A stretch of 40,376 nt of DNA from Variovorax sp. (GTDB taxonomy: Bacteria; Pseudomonadota; Gammaproteobacteria; Burkholderiales; Burkholderiaceae_C). The position numbers and the translations under genes were made by a program. Position 1 is the first letter of the stretch, and each line of letters starts with the position of its first letter. The notes beneath the pieces are model-generated. The model worked only from the letters and a program-made list of their open reading frames with translations, did not search any database and was not told the origin of the DNA. The DNA is taken from contig JAQGLP010000548.1 of NCBI GenBank assembly GCA_028292835.1, forward strand, positions 1 to 40,376. The letters are read 5' to 3'. Of this stretch, positions 19,753 through 30,561 are shown piece after piece.

Positions 19753-22323
19753 TCACCGCGCGAACTCGACGGCCCGTGGTGATGCCGCAATCGCGACGGG
19801 ACGAACGACAGGGAACAGGCCCATCGTCCCGCCGAGTGTGATCTGTCCCGCCGTGACGATCGAGAAGGTCGAGCCGAAGCTCAACACGCCGCTCTCCGTC
19901 CGCAGAATGTCCGAAGCAAGGCTCTGGTTGCCACCGCCCAGCGAAAGGTAACCATCGCTGCGGCAGCGCCCGTATGCGCCCACAGGGATATCCTCCACCG
20001 CAACCCGGACGTGCCGCTTGTCATAGGTCGTGTCTGCCGAGGTCATCAGCCGCAGCGTCTTGAGCGTCGAGAGGATGCAGACCGAACCCTTGGGGATATC
20101 AGCCGCGGTGTCGTTCAGAAGGTAATCCTCCCGCGTTGTGTCGCGCTGCAGGTCATAGTTGCCCGGCTTGACGAGGCTCGCTGTTCCCGCCGCCCCAAGC
20201 GCCGTGTTGATCGACGCAAGGATGGTCGCATTGCTCACCGCGGTCAGGTTCGTGTTGAAGGTGACGGTGATCGGAGCGCCGCCCTGGAACGTGACATCGA
20301 AGCTGATCGGGCTGCCGCTGCGGTCTCCCAGGCGCTGCCCCATCGTCGTAATCAGCGAGTTGTCGGCAGGGCTGATCGCGGCACCGCTGACATCGAGCAC
20401 GCCCTGGACCGCGGCGTTGGGAGCACCGGCGCCACCGGCACCGATCGTTTTGTAGTTCGCGCCCAACAGGACGGCGACGACAGCGCCGCTGATCGCAACG
20501 CTTGATGCTGTCGTCGCGTCCGCGCTGGTAATCTGCAGCGCCTGCCCCTCGTCCGAAGCCCAGCAAACGGCAGGCGTGCAGCCGATGAGGGAGATCCTCC
20601 ACTCGTTATGATTGGCGCGGACCTTGGCAGCAGAGGTCTGATACCAGAGCGAGTTATACATGATGACATCGCCAACGATGGTGGTGCCGACGAAGCTGGC
20701 GATGCTTTCGGCCAAGGCGCCCTGAGACGAAAACTGGATCGCAGGCGCGTCCGAGTTCGTCGCAATGACCGCGCCGCCCTCAAAGTGGAACGTCACGCCG
20801 CGCGAGCAATCCACCGAGTTGTGCGTCGCCATCCCGCCCGTGACGCCCTTGATCAGGGTGTTCTGGAATCGGTAGTTCTGCGCATCGGCGGTGCCGCAGC
20901 CCCAGCCCACCCAGTTCGGCCAAACGCCATAGGTGCCGCTCGCGCCCGCGGGGGTGCCGATGCCCGCCTGATAATCCTTGGCGCCCTGGTTGCCGAGGTG
21001 CTCGACATGGCAGTTGATGATGTCATACATCCCGCCGATGTTCAGGACGCCGTTGCCTTCCGGGTGCAGGGCATAGCGGCGATTCTCGGCGAGGATCGTC
21101 AGATTGATCAGCCGCCCCGGATAGACGTTGCGGATCGTGGAATAGGCGGTGATGTCGGCCAGCGCGCGGCTCGGCGCGAAATAGCCATAGATGATGGTGC
21201 GTGCCCGGTTGCGGCCGATCAGGTCGATGTAGCCGGGAGCGGGAGGAAATATCTCTTCCTCGGTGTGCGTGCCTTCGCCGATGACGATCGCGTAGGTGTT
21301 CGACGCGCTGTTGTCGGTGATCGAGCCAAGCGCATCGAGGATCGTCGTAAAGTCGCCGGTGCCGTCCTTCTCGACGGTGATGACGTTGCTGTATTCGCCG
21401 GAGAGCGCCGCGACGACGAGCGCCGAGGCGGCAGTGATAGCACGCGCCTGCGTCAGCGCATCGCGTGCGGCAAGGTTCTCTTCGCCCACCGACAGGATCG
21501 AGCTTGTCGTGGTGGAGAGGCGGTAGCTGATATCCTGAAGCGTGATCGTCTCAGGGGAAGCTGCGGCAACCACGCCCGTCAGTGCATTGTACGGCCAAAT
21601 CTCAATCTCGTCGCCCTGCACGGTGTAGGTATAGGTGACGAGAAACTTCTGGCTGAGAGCGGTCACGACAGGCGAAGCCGAGCGCGTCGCCGTTACCTGG
21701 CCCTGCATCTCGCGGCTTGCCACCGTCTGCGAAGCGTTGACCGTGTACGTGCCCACACCGCCCGTGCCGGTGCCCCCAGGCACAATCGTGGTGCCGGCCT
21801 GCGCGCCCGACAGGATGACCTGAGACGTGCCGATCGTGCCAGATTCAACCGCCGTCACCGTCAGCGTCGTGCCGGAGATCGAGCCGGTGAAGCGCGTGTT
21901 CGCTTTGCGGATGACGAAGAAGTTCGATGATGTCCGCGTGTATGCCGCGCTGGTGCTGTAGAGCAGTTTGAACTTGGCAACGCGGCCAATCGCCGCCGCC
22001 CCATCAAATGCGAACTTCGATTGAATGACGGTATTCTGCCCGGTCTGCCCGGTCGGAATGGTGACACCCCACGTTCCCAGCGCAGTCGTGCCACCGTTAC
22101 GCTGGATCGCTGGCGTTGCATCAGCGATCACCGAGCCGACGCCGAACTCGACTGCCGCAGCCGACGCAGCCGCAGCCGCAGCCTGTACGCCGGCAGCAGT
22201 TGCCGAATCTGCCGCAGCAGTTGCAGAAGCAGCGGCGGCAGAGACAGAGGGTGCAATCAGACTCGCGCCAAAGACATTCACCGACACACGACTGTCGGCT
22301 ACGGTCACAATTGCGTCGCTCAT
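19753..22323 (-). CDS. tail fibre/spike with pectinesterase-like beta-helix (856 aa)
   Basis: Residues 1-60 are Ala-rich and resemble a fibre anchor stalk. Residues about 145-205 form an [15 protein letters not shown]...[16 protein letters not shown] module of the kind scattered among phage fibres. Residues 312-560 fit a right-handed beta-helix of pectinesterase type, opening [22 protein letters not shown] and continuing with [21 protein letters not shown] and ATHNSVDC. The C-terminal 130 residues form a separate beta-rich domain ([20 protein letters not shown]...[14 protein letters not shown]). It likely binds or degrades a host surface polysaccharide. The start overlaps the upstream stop (ATGA). 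Confidence 0.85.
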   Translation of the reverse strand: MSDAIVTVADSRVSVNVFGASLIAPSVSAAAASATAAADSATAAGVQAAAAAASAAAVEFGVGSVIADATPAIQRNGGTTALGTWGVTIPTGQTGQNTVIQSKFAFDGAAAIGRVAKFKLLYSTSAAYTRTSSNFFVIRKANTRFTGSISGTTLTVTAVESGTIGTSQVILSGAQAGTTIVPGGTGTGGVGTYTVNASQTVASREMQGQVTATRSASPVVTALSQKFLVTYTYTVQGDEIEIWPYNALTGVVAAASPETITLQDISYRLSTTTSSILSVGEENLAARDALTQARAITAASALVVAALSGEYSNVITVEKDGTGDFTTILDALGSITDNSASNTYAIVIGEGTHTEEEIFPPAPGYIDLIGRNRARTIIYGYFAPSRALADITAYSTIRNVYPGRLINLTILAENRRYALHPEGNGVLNIGGMYDIINCHVEHLGNQGAKDYQAGIGTPAGASGTYGVWPNWVGWGCGTADAQNYRFQNTLIKGVTGGMATHNSVDCSRGVTFHFEGGAVIATNSDAPAIQFSSQGALAESIASFVGTTIVGDVIMYNSLWYQTSAAKVRANHNEWRISLIGCTPAVCWASDEGQALQITSADATTASSVAISGAVVAVLLGANYKTIGAGGAGAPNAAVQGVLDVSGAAISPADNSLITTMGQRLGDRSGSPISFDVTFQGGAPITVTFNTNLTAVSNATILASINTALGAAGTASLVKPGNYDLQRDTTREDYLLNDTAADIPKGSVCILSTLKTLRLMTSADTTYDKRHVRVAVEDIPVGAYGRCRSDGYLSLGGGNQSLASDILRTESGVLSFGSTFSIVTAGQITLGGTMGLFPVVRPVAIAASPRAVEFAR

Positions 22324-22724
22324 TGCGTCACTCCCCCTTCAACAATGAATGCGCCGCGCAGATAGACGCTCTTCACTCCCCCGCTCGGAGTGATCTGCAT
22401 GTCCCAGGAAAGGGTAACGTCATCCCCCGGCTCGACCGCCGATGGAACCTTCGCCCCATCCTCCATGTCGGCCTCGGTGATGAACATGGTGACGATGCTT
22501 GTCGGGATGCCATCGGTGGTGCTGACGGACAGGAAGCGAAGCCCCGTCGCCCCAGACAAAACCCCGTCCGGCAAATCGATCAGCGGCGATCCGGGCGTGT
22601 CGGGCTTAAGCCGAACCTGCGCCTGCAGATCAGCGCCGGTCAGGTCTATCCCCACGAAATCCATGGTATAGGTGAAGGGCACATGGCGCCCCGCCCGAAG
22701 ATTGAGCGTGCCGGGTGTGATCAT
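22320..22724 (-). CDS. hypothetical tail/baseplate-type protein (134 aa)
   Basis: The product begins [20 protein letters not shown] and has [29 protein letters not shown], then ITEADMEDG and [14 protein letters not shown]. This beta-rich plan with DLTGA is common in small proteins encoded between phage fibre genes, similar to the N-terminal modules of baseplate proteins. No enzymatic motif is seen. It is coupled to the large fibre gene. Confidence 0.7.
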   Translation of the reverse strand: MITPGTLNLRAGRHVPFTYTMDFVGIDLTGADLQAQVRLKPDTPGSPLIDLPDGVLSGATGLRFLSVSTTDGIPTSIVTMFITEADMEDGAKVPSAVEPGDDVTLSWDMQITPSGGVKSVYLRGAFIVEGGVTQ

Positions 22725-22738
22725 CGATTTCTCCGAAC

Positions 22739-23887
22739 CTATATCTTGAACACGACCGCGGGGACCGTCTGCGCCGTCACGTCATTCAGGCCGTCAGTGG
22801 TGAAACTACCGGTGAGGGTGGGCCACGTTCCGAAGGTGAAGGCCTTGCCGACGCCCGTGAGGCCACCGGACGACAGGACGTTACCGATGGCGGAGCCGCC
22901 GATGATACGGCCCTGGGAACTCTCGCCGGCCTGCAGGGAGGTGTAGACCGCGCTGGCAGCGCTCGCGTCGCCCACACTGGCGAACCAGTAATAGCCGGGA
23001 TCGAGCGTCAGCCCGACCCCCGTGATCTCAAACGATCCCGTCGCTGACGTGCTTTGCGATGCCGAGGTGTAGAGCGGCGCCCCGGTCGGCGCGAGCGTCG
23101 TCGGGTCCGATGCATAGATTGAGAACTGCACGTTGCCCGAAGCAGACAGGGTGGCGATGCGAAACCCAAGCGAGGCGATCGTCACACGCTCACGGATATA
23201 ACCTGCGAACATCCGCAACGTGTTCGCGCCCGGTGCTGACGGAGAGCCGCCAACCGCGACGTTCTCGGGAAGCACGAACCGCCCGGTGGGTAGTGGGCGC
23301 TTTACCAGAGCCGCGGCGCGCAGTGCTGCCGCATCCGCCATCGTCAGCAGAGAGCGGCCAAAGGTTGCGGTCGTGAGCGCAGCGACAGCGGCAAGGTCCG
23401 CGTCGTAGGCTTGCACGTCTGTGCCAATGACGAGACCACCGGCCGTTCGCAGGGCAGCGGCGTTCGCCAGTTCCAGCAGCGCTCGGCCGTAGCTGGTGGT
23501 GGCGAGTGCGGCGAGACTATCCAGATCGGCATCGTGGGCCTGAACATCCGTGCCGATGATGAGGCCGAGGTTCGTGCGAGCCGCCGATGCCGACGATGCC
23601 CCGGTGCCGCCATCGACTACCGCAAGATCGGCCCCGCTCCAGTTCCCGCCATTGATCGTCCCGAGCAGGGCAAGCGCGCCGAGGCCGAGCGTGGTATGCA
23701 GTGCGGTGTTGTCAGCATCATCGATCAGCGCGCGAAATGCTGCGGTGCCGATGTTCGCCTCGATGAGCGTCATCAGCGCTGACAGCGCGGCTTTGCCTGA
23801 CGTGCCTCCGGCGCTCTCCGTCTCAATAAGGTGCGTGAGTGCGAGCGCCCCCGCCGAAGCGAGGTCGCTGATCTTTGCAGTGGTCAT
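22739..23887 (-). CDS. tail fibre-like protein with tandem repeats (382 aa)
   Basis: Two tandem repeats of about 42 residues occupy about 107-190: each begins [19 protein letters not shown] or [19 protein letters not shown] and ends with a LL-x-x-A-x-A-A-A-L-R-x-A helix. A related single motif precedes them (about 44-72). This phage-fibre repeat (GTDVQ-x-x-DADL) is well known in tail fibres. The C-terminal half is a beta-rich domain with [19 protein letters not shown] 23887 follows AGGAG at good spacing. Confidence 0.8.
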   Translation of the reverse strand: MTTAKISDLASAGALALTHLIETESAGGTSGKAALSALMTLIEANIGTAAFRALIDDADNTALHTTLGLGALALLGTINGGNWSGADLAVVDGGTGASSASAARTNLGLIIGTDVQAHDADLDSLAALATTSYGRALLELANAAALRTAGGLVIGTDVQAYDADLAAVAALTTATFGRSLLTMADAAALRAAALVKRPLPTGRFVLPENVAVGGSPSAPGANTLRMFAGYIRERVTIASLGFRIATLSASGNVQFSIYASDPTTLAPTGAPLYTSASQSTSATGSFEITGVGLTLDPGYYWFASVGDASAASAVYTSLQAGESSQGRIIGGSAIGNVLSSGGLTGVGKAFTFGTWPTLTGSFTTDGLNDVTAQTVPAVVFKI

Positions 23888-23895
23888 TGATGCTC

Positions 23896-25758
23896 CTAGC
23901 CGGTTACGCGTTCCGAGCCGTCAGAGGTGACGCGAATGTCGCCCGTGGACGTGGTGCGGGTGGCTCCTGCGGTCACGGCCCCAGGCGTATTGACCGGCCC
24001 CAGAGTGAGCCGCTCTCCGGTCACGCCGCCCACCCGGTAAGAAACCGCGCCCCAGTAAGGCGTGTCGCTGGTGATGCTGGTGATCTCCCAGCGCGTAACC
24101 GCCTTGTTGCCGACAGCTGGCCCTATCCACTCGTCGTCCGCTGGCTCAGTTGAGCCGGGGGCGTATTCAAAAAGAACATCTGTGGCGTTCGGATCATCGA
24201 CCGCACCCGCGAACACCAACGCCGGTATGGATACTCCATCGCCAGTCAGAAGCTCAGATGTGAATGTCCAGCTTCCTTCGTCAGGCGCCTCCGGACCAAT
24301 CGGTTCCGGCTTGTCGATCGTGCCTGTGGTGGACCGCTCGATATACTCCGCCACCGGCAGTTCGTAGATGTCCTCGTTCTCTTCGCGCACGTCGATCGTG
24401 ACGCCGAAGTCAGGGGTCAGCGTCCACTCGTCGATGACGAAGGCATAGTTCGACAGGCCGTAGCGCGAGGTGCCTAGCTGGACCGTCTGCATGGCCTGCG
24501 TCGCCAGCCCGGAGATGTTCATCGGCCAGGTCACGCGCTTCTCGCAGGCGCCGCGGCGGAGCATGATCTCCAGGATGCGCTGCGCCCGATAGTGGCTGGT
24601 GATGTGGGCGAGGTCATAGTCCGCCTGGCGAACATCACCCGCATCGAGCCTGCGCACCGGAACCGCCTGCTGCTGATAGAGCATGTCGGGATCGACAAAT
24701 GTCCCGCTCACCTCGTTCGCATACTCCTCGGCATTGACGAGCAGAGGGACGGTGATGTCGCCGGCCAGATCTTCCTCTGATAGCGTGGCGGAGGAGGGCA
24801 CCCAATAGCCCGGCCGCATCAGGAATTTGCCTTCCGAGAAGGTGAAGGTGCCCGCGCAACTGGTGACGAATGTCTGCCGGACCTCGCTTGCTGGCGCGCC
24901 CGTCTCAATGCGGCTGTCGAAGGTGTAGCGCTTCTCCGTCAGGCTTCCGGGGATTTCCACATCCTCGTCGCAGACATTCGTCCAAGCGGAGAGCAGATCG
25001 TCGTCGGGGATCTCATCGTCTGCCGCTCCGAAGCCGCCTTCCTCGCGCGGCAGGCTCAGCCACCAATAGAACGCGGGAACCGCCAGATTGGTATAGCCGA
25101 CCACATCGGTGCGAGGATCGCGGATTTCATCGCTGCCCTCGATCTCGGCGCTGACGGTCGGCATCCCTGCCTCAACCACATCGTCGGAAAGCTGGAACTT
25201 GGCGTAAATCTTTGCGACGCCGTAGCCGACATGGGAGTCCGTCCACTTCGAAGCGCATTCTGTGCGGAAGATGGCGGGCGTCTCGTCCGTGTCATAGGTG
25301 CCGCGCCCGAACCAGAGCCATGCCTTACCTGCATAGTCGCCGCTGGTGACCTCGCCCGTTGAGGCATTCACCGACACAACTTCGTCGTTGAGATACCAGC
25401 GGGTCAAGGCATGGCAGCGATGCCCTGCCGCGGCGAAGATGAAATAGCGGTAGTGCTTCTTGTCAGTCTTGCGCGGGTGAAAGAATACCATCAACCCGCC
25501 AGCGCGGCGCTTGCCGATGATGATGAAACTGTTCGCGATGGACTGTCGAAAGTTGATCGGACTTGGCTGGGCTGACGGCTTGCGCGCCAGTTCGGTGACG
25601 ACGGCGTTCGCCACAGCAAGGGCCACCTGCGAAGGCCCGCCGAAATAGGCTGTGGCGGCGTTCGTCAGGCCCTGCATGAAGCCTTGCTTGCCGTCCACAA
25701 TCAAGCCGGTGAGCGGGCCGTAAAGCTGCTTTGCGATAGACTTTAGGATCTTCCCCAT
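23896..25758 (-). CDS. tail tip / host-specificity protein, gpJ-like (620 aa)
   Basis: Size and place (after the tail tape measure and three tail-tip genes, before the fibres) match the central tip attachment protein. The sequence starts [20 protein letters not shown] with a hydrophobic glycine-rich segment, then [23 protein letters not shown] and a long beta-rich body with [12 protein letters not shown]-like strands and [20 protein letters not shown]. The end (about 540-620) looks like an FN3-type domain. Assignment is by architecture; the family was not verified. Confidence 0.75.
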   Translation of the reverse strand: MGKILKSIAKQLYGPLTGLIVDGKQGFMQGLTNAATAYFGGPSQVALAVANAVVTELARKPSAQPSPINFRQSIANSFIIIGKRRAGGLMVFFHPRKTDKKHYRYFIFAAAGHRCHALTRWYLNDEVVSVNASTGEVTSGDYAGKAWLWFGRGTYDTDETPAIFRTECASKWTDSHVGYGVAKIYAKFQLSDDVVEAGMPTVSAEIEGSDEIRDPRTDVVGYTNLAVPAFYWWLSLPREEGGFGAADDEIPDDDLLSAWTNVCDEDVEIPGSLTEKRYTFDSRIETGAPASEVRQTFVTSCAGTFTFSEGKFLMRPGYWVPSSATLSEEDLAGDITVPLLVNAEEYANEVSGTFVDPDMLYQQQAVPVRRLDAGDVRQADYDLAHITSHYRAQRILEIMLRRGACEKRVTWPMNISGLATQAMQTVQLGTSRYGLSNYAFVIDEWTLTPDFGVTIDVREENEDIYELPVAEYIERSTTGTIDKPEPIGPEAPDEGSWTFTSELLTGDGVSIPALVFAGAVDDPNATDVLFEYAPGSTEPADDEWIGPAVGNKAVTRWEITSITSDTPYWGAVSYRVGGVTGERLTLGPVNTPGAVTAGATRTTSTGDIRVTSDGSERVTG

Positions 25759-25760
25759 GG

Positions 25761-26096
25761 TTAGCGCGCGAGCGCCCAGGCTTCATCGATCTCGCACATC
25801 TCCAAAGCCCTCCCGCCGTAGAACACCGCCAGTTCCCCGCGGCACGTACCCAAGGCCCAGCCCCGCCGAACGATATCGCCGCGCCGTGCCAGCCGCCTAT
25901 TGATCGCCGGCCCGTGAACGGCGCTCACGACGCCTGAGAGGTCACGCACGCCCAGCCGGCGCATCATTGCCGCCAGATCGCGCGGGCAGCGTGGCATCAG
26001 CCCTATGACGGCGCAGACATCCCTGCCCGTGGTCGCCAGCACTGAGGCCCGCCATAAATCGCCGCAATGGAGCGGCCAGTCAGGGTCAGAGGCCAT
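25761..26096 (-). CDS. DUF6950-like tail-tip protein (111 aa)
   Basis: The product begins MASDPDWPLHCGDLWRASVL and contains GRDVCAVIGLMPRCPRDLAAMMRRLGVRDL, RLARRGDIVRRGW and a final GGRALEMCEIDEAWAL. The layout (W...HC-x-D, then RGD-x-V, then W) is that of a small NlpC-like domain family encoded just before tip proteins. A catalytic role is unproven. The start is ATG 26096 within the previous gene's last codons; the longer frame from 26408 is a shadow. Confidence 0.65.
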   Translation of the reverse strand: MASDPDWPLHCGDLWRASVLATTGRDVCAVIGLMPRCPRDLAAMMRRLGVRDLSGVVSAVHGPAINRRLARRGDIVRRGWALGTCRGELAVFYGGRALEMCEIDEAWALAR

Positions 26097-26658
26097 CCTG
26101 GCTGGACTTGGCCCAGAGGATCGCAAGCTCCGGCAATCGCGGCACATATTCGAAGAAGCGATCTCCGCTATATTTGCGCTGTTGGTATTCGTCCGTGAAC
26201 CGCTTGATCGTTGGGCGGCGCTGGTCGATCTGCCGGCTCTCGCCGCCGGCCTGAACCGTGAGGGTCGTGCCCCCGTCGATGATCTCATAGCTCTGGAGCG
26301 TGCCCTTCCAGATCTTCTTAAAGCCGAGCACCTCCTTGTAGGCCTCGTCCTGGACGCCGAGATAGACCTCATAGAGGCACCCGCGCACAGCCTGGTCCGC
26401 CAGATCATCGCGGAACTCGGACGGCACGCGGAGCAATGTCACCTGCATGCCGGTGGCGGCACCGCTGGTGCTCTCTCCGATACTGTCCACCTTGGCGAGG
26501 CCGGAATACCCGGTCCACTCATGCCCTGCGAACGTGACGACCTTGTTTCCGGAATAGGCCCAAACCGGATCGGGCGTGTTGATGTGGAAGGCGACGAACG
26601 GACGCAGCGCGCGCTTTTCGATTTCCTCCGCAAGCGGCGCGTCGAGTTCACGCGTCAC
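26086..26658 (-). CDS. minor tail / tail-tip protein (190 aa)
   Basis: The protein begins MTRELDAPLAEEIEKRALRPFVAFHINTP and contains VWAYSGNKVVTFAGHEWTGYSGLAKVDSIGES, then GYIL-type strands and EIIDGGTTLTVQAGGESRQIDQRRP. The plan is that of the DUF2163-like tail proteins found between tape measure and tip genes. It starts at GTG 26658 with GAGG upstream and overlaps the previous gene by eleven bases. Confidence 0.7.
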   Translation of the reverse strand: MTRELDAPLAEEIEKRALRPFVAFHINTPDPVWAYSGNKVVTFAGHEWTGYSGLAKVDSIGESTSGAATGMQVTLLRVPSEFRDDLADQAVRGCLYEVYLGVQDEAYKEVLGFKKIWKGTLQSYEIIDGGTTLTVQAGGESRQIDQRRPTIKRFTDEYQQRKYSGDRFFEYVPRLPELAILWAKSSQDGL

Positions 26659-27292
26659 CGTTCAGATCCTCAACGAAATCGAGCGTGTATTCGGTGTCCT
26701 CACCTACGGCGGTGTCGTTCTGCCCGGCATCTTCCGAGACGAGCTGGAACAACGATGTTGGCCGGATCCGTATCGCCGCACCTTCCCCAATGTCTGTGGC
26801 GAGCGGCGGCTTAAAGCTGATCGTCACCGCGCCAGTGCCGTCCGTCCGATAGGGCGTCAGGCCCGTCACCATATGAACGCGACCGTCGCCGCCGAAATAG
26901 TCGCCCGGCATCCATGCTGCCGTGTGCGCCACATGGCCGGTCCAAGCCATCGTGGTCGCGCCCTCAAGAGTGGCCCCGTTGGTGATCGAGCCAACGGCCT
27001 GCTCGCGTTGGTCGCCCCGCGGGCGGGGACGACGAAAGTCCCAGAACGCGATCCGATTCAGACCGCCTTCAAGGTCCGCGATCAGTGCGTCCAGGCGAGG
27101 GGCAAACGCCGACTGGCCGCGAACACCATCGTCACCAGCGCGGAACGTCAGCCGAGCCAGCCAGCGGGGCGCTGACAGCCCGTACACCTTGCGCGTACGC
27201 GTGATGGGGCTTTCTTGCCCGCCCACGTGGGGCTGGAGGTAGAAGGCGACGCGATAGGGGACGAGATCGACCGGCCATTCGAAGTCCGCCAT
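26648..27292 (-). CDS. distal tail protein (214 aa)
   Basis: The product begins MADFEWPVDLVPYRVAFYLQPH and has SPITRTRKVYGLSAPRWLARLTF, LDALIADLEGGLNRIAFWDFRRPRPRG, and MVTGLTPYRTDGTGAVTISFKPPL. This is the plan of the tail protein directly after the tape measure gene in many HK97-like phages (distal-tail type). ATG 27292 is preceded by GAAGGAGG and overlaps the tape measure stop (TGATG). The longer frame from 27574 is a shadow. Confidence 0.75.
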   Translation of the reverse strand: MADFEWPVDLVPYRVAFYLQPHVGGQESPITRTRKVYGLSAPRWLARLTFRAGDDGVRGQSAFAPRLDALIADLEGGLNRIAFWDFRRPRPRGDQREQAVGSITNGATLEGATTMAWTGHVAHTAAWMPGDYFGGDGRVHMVTGLTPYRTDGTGAVTISFKPPLATDIGEGAAIRIRPTSLFQLVSEDAGQNDTAVGEDTEYTLDFVEDLNGDA

Positions 27293-30200
27293 CAGCCCCT
27301 CCTTCGATTGGCTTGCGCGATGGCCTGCATCGTGGCGGTTTTTGTGGCCTCCGCCAGCCGCGCGACCTCGCCTCGTGTCGCGAGGTCTACACCGGCAGGC
27401 ACCGTGAGGTAGACGTTGACCGGGGCATAACCGCCGCCTCCCCGATCGTTGGCAGGCGTAATCTTCACGTTCTCGCCCTTGGTCAGCCGCATGGCCATCA
27501 TGTTCTGGTCGATCCCGGACCGCCCGCCGACCTTGAACTCGCCGCCTCGCGCAAAGCCCGGAGTTTTCGCCCACGGATCGATGCTCTTGAAATCCGCCAG
27601 CGGGTTGGACGAACCGAGCGTGGCGTCTCCGCGGCCGCCAATTCCGAGGGCGCCGAGAACTGATCCGAGTGCGCCGCCGATGCCACCGCCTCCCAGGTTT
27701 ACCTTGCTGAATAGGCGGGCGATCAGGTCGGAGAGACTGTTCAGCGCCTCCTCCATCCCCTTCGCGGTGCGATCCCGCAGCCAGTTCTTGAAGTAGGACT
27801 TGAAGTCGCCATCGAGCGCGGCGCGGAAGCCGCCCTTGATCGTGTCGCGGAAGATGCCTTGCTGCCGGGCCTGCTCGCCCTGCATGGCCTCCGTCGCGGC
27901 TTGGGCCTCAGCTGCAGCCTTTGAGAGGCCGGCACCGCCGCTCGACTGCGCCCGCTGCAGCTCCTCGGAGCGCTCGCGGATCCACTGCGCGGACTCCATC
28001 GCGCGGATCTGCTGGTCGGTATCTCCGCGCGCTTTCGCAAGGTCGATCTGGCGCTGCGCCTCAGTGTCGCGCAGCATCTGGTCACGTGCCGCGGCGCGTT
28101 CCTTATCAAGCCGCACCTGTTCGGCGATGGCGGCGGCCGTGGCCAGCTCCAGCGTCTTGCCGTGCTCCTGATAGAACAGGATGCGCTCGCGGATTTCAGC
28201 AGAGCGGGTGAGGCTGTCGACGATCTCGCCGTTGTTCGTGATCTCGGCGGCCTGCAGGTTGACCGAATCCTGATGCTCCTTGACCTCGCGCCCCATGCGC
28301 GCGGCGCGCGCGGCCTGAAGCGTTGCCATGTCCTGCTCGGCAGCGATCTTCGCGGACGTGGCGCTGAGCCCCGCATCTTCCCAATCCTTGATCCGGCGCT
28401 GGAGGTCGAGTTGGTCCTGAAGCTGCTGGGCATGAGCCGCGTCGCCGCGGTCCTGCGCGGCTTGGATCTCCACCTCAATCTTGAGCTCGTCGCGGCGGCG
28501 CGCGAGTTCCTCGGCGGAGGGGCCGTGCGCTTTCGTGGACTTATCGGAACCGCCTGAGGAGAGGTCGGGGTTTGTCAAAACGGGCGCATCTACCGACGCG
28601 ATCGGTGCATTGATGGCGGCCGTATAACCGTCCACCACGGATGCCCAATCCTTCAGGTTCTTGATGGCCTGCTTAGCATTTTCGTCCGCTTGCCGTTGCG
28701 CACGGTCTGCATAAAGCGATTGAATCTGTTCGGCCCGACCCTCATCCGCGCCGGCGATCAGCGTCGCAGTGGGAGCCGACGCCTTTACTGCATCCGCCCG
28801 AGCGCGCTCGCGCGCGGCCATCGCAGCAGTCAGGTCAGCTTTGGCGGTCTTGATGGCCTGGATAGCGGCGAGACGATCGGCTTGAGCTTTCGCGATCAGC
28901 TGAGCGCGAGCGTTACCCAACGCCGTTGCGAGTTGTAGTGTGGTGTCGCGCTGGCGGCCCTGCGCTTCCGACACCTTATCGGCGGCTGCCTTCAGATGAT
29001 CGTTCGCCACCACCGCGCGTGTCGTCTGCTGATAGACGTACCCCAGAGCAGCAGCGACGCCGAGGATCACGACGCCCCATGGGCCCGTCAGGAACCGCAT
29101 GGCCAAACCGAGGCGCGTCATCGAAGCGGCGGCCAGATTCCCGGAGGCCGCCGACGCGGCGAGCGCCGTGTTGGTCGCAGCCCACATCGGCGCCAGCCGG
29201 CCCCCGAGTGTGAGGACGGTTCCCCAAACGCCAACGAGTTTTCCTGCCACGAGCACCACGGGGCCGATAACCGCCGCAACCGTGGCCATTACACCAATCA
29301 GCTGCAGGACCGGCGCGGGCAGCGCCGAAAACCCGCGGATGAGATCGCCGACAGTCGTGAGCACCGCGGTCGCGCCCGCAAGGAAACCACTATCGCCGAG
29401 AGCAATTGCGGCAGCTTCGAAGGCCTTCTTTACCTGAGTGAGTGCACCGGCCCAGCCCTTCATGCGGGCTTCCATCTGATCCTGCGCGCTCGCCTTGTCG
29501 ATCTCGCCGCGGATACGAGCCAGGCCGTCTGCGCCCTGGTTCATCAGCCCGATCGCGGTGCGCATGGCATCCGTGCCGAACATGGTCGTCAGCGCCTTAG
29601 TTTTGGCGGTGTCGGAGAGTCCGGCGAGATTGTCCTTCAGGACCTGCGCGATCTCGCTTAGCGGCTTCATCTGGCCGTTGGCGGAATAGAAGGACACGCC
29701 TAGGCGCTCCATCATTGCGCCCGCCTCTTTCGACTTGGGGGTGAGCGAGGTAAGGAATGTCTTGAAGGACGTGCCCGCATCCGAGCCGGACGAGAATAGT
29801 GCGGACGTTGCGGCGAGCGCCACGTTGGTATCTTCGAAGGAAAGCCCGAGGCCACCGGCCACGCCGCCCGTCTGCCCAAGTGCCTGCCGATAGTCGTCAA
29901 AGCCAAACTTAGAGACGAGCATGCCACCGGTGAGCTTATCGACGACACCGTTCATATCCCCGGCCTGCTTGCCGAACTGCTGCATGATGTCCGTCGTGAG
30001 ATCAGCGGCGGGCGCGAACTCTGCCGCGTTGGCGGCGGCCAGCTTGAGCACGGCCGCGGTGGTGCCGCCGAGGATCTGCGTGGCGTTCAAGCCGTTTTTG
30101 GCGAGGGCCTCCATCACGTCAGCCGTCTGAGCAGCGGTAGCCGTCACGCTCTTGTCCGCGCCGAAAGCCTTCGCCTGGTCTCGAAGGGCCTTCAACTGCG

Positions 30201-30468
30201 TGCCGCTGGCGCCGGTGGCCGCCTCCACGCGATTCATCGCGCTCTCGAAATCAGCGCCCATTTTGAGCGCCGCACCGCCCACTGCGAGGATCGGCAGGGT
30301 CAGGCCGATAGAAAGGCTTTGACCGATCTTCTCTATACGCTGTCCCATCTGCTCGAACGAGCGACCGGACTTCAGGAGTTGTTTCTGAGCTTCTGAAAGG
30401 CCCTTCTCAAACTGTGCGGTGTCCAGCCCGAGAATGACCCTGAGCTGACCTATGATGCTGCTAGCGAT
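27292..30468 (-). CDS. tail tape measure protein, apparent ATC start (1058 aa)
   Basis: The core has the TP901-type tape measure plan: FESAMNRVEAATGASGTQLKALRDQAKAFG, LTTDIMQQFGKQAGDMNGVVDKLTGG, then hydrophobic segments (about 360-430) and a long helical region (about 500-950). An ATG at 30348 gives 1018 residues, but the frame continues upstream without a stop into IGQLRVILGLDTAQFEKGLSEAQ, the usual first strand and helix of this family. No ATG, GTG or TTG lies in that extension. The best start is ATC at 30468-30466, six bases after GGGGAGG (30481-30475), giving the expected N-terminus (M)ASSIIGQLRV. Either ATC is used, or a single base change removed ATG. Confidence 0.85.
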   Translation of the reverse strand: MASSIIGQLRVILGLDTAQFEKGLSEAQKQLLKSGRSFEQMGQRIEKIGQSLSIGLTLPILAVGGAALKMGADFESAMNRVEAATGASGTQLKALRDQAKAFGADKSVTATAAQTADVMEALAKNGLNATQILGGTTAAVLKLAAANAAEFAPAADLTTDIMQQFGKQAGDMNGVVDKLTGGMLVSKFGFDDYRQALGQTGGVAGGLGLSFEDTNVALAATSALFSSGSDAGTSFKTFLTSLTPKSKEAGAMMERLGVSFYSANGQMKPLSEIAQVLKDNLAGLSDTAKTKALTTMFGTDAMRTAIGLMNQGADGLARIRGEIDKASAQDQMEARMKGWAGALTQVKKAFEAAAIALGDSGFLAGATAVLTTVGDLIRGFSALPAPVLQLIGVMATVAAVIGPVVLVAGKLVGVWGTVLTLGGRLAPMWAATNTALAASAASGNLAAASMTRLGLAMRFLTGPWGVVILGVAAALGYVYQQTTRAVVANDHLKAAADKVSEAQGRQRDTTLQLATALGNARAQLIAKAQADRLAAIQAIKTAKADLTAAMAARERARADAVKASAPTATLIAGADEGRAEQIQSLYADRAQRQADENAKQAIKNLKDWASVVDGYTAAINAPIASVDAPVLTNPDLSSGGSDKSTKAHGPSAEELARRRDELKIEVEIQAAQDRGDAAHAQQLQDQLDLQRRIKDWEDAGLSATSAKIAAEQDMATLQAARAARMGREVKEHQDSVNLQAAEITNNGEIVDSLTRSAEIRERILFYQEHGKTLELATAAAIAEQVRLDKERAAARDQMLRDTEAQRQIDLAKARGDTDQQIRAMESAQWIRERSEELQRAQSSGGAGLSKAAAEAQAATEAMQGEQARQQGIFRDTIKGGFRAALDGDFKSYFKNWLRDRTAKGMEEALNSLSDLIARLFSKVNLGGGGIGGALGSVLGALGIGGRGDATLGSSNPLADFKSIDPWAKTPGFARGGEFKVGGRSGIDQNMMAMRLTKGENVKITPANDRGGGGYAPVNVYLTVPAGVDLATRGEVARLAEATKTATMQAIAQANRRRG

Positions 30469-30561
30469 AGGTCACCTCCCCGTTTGTAGCCTGTCAGGCG
30501 ATTGGCGTTGAGCTTCAGAAGAGGTACGCCACCAGATCTAGGGTGGTGACCAGGAGGCAGT

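Noticed and set aside
20608-21930. 440-codon plus-strand frame inside the fibre gene
   Set aside because: It is the shadow of the minus-strand fibre; composition is Arg/Asp-rich and it has no homologous features.
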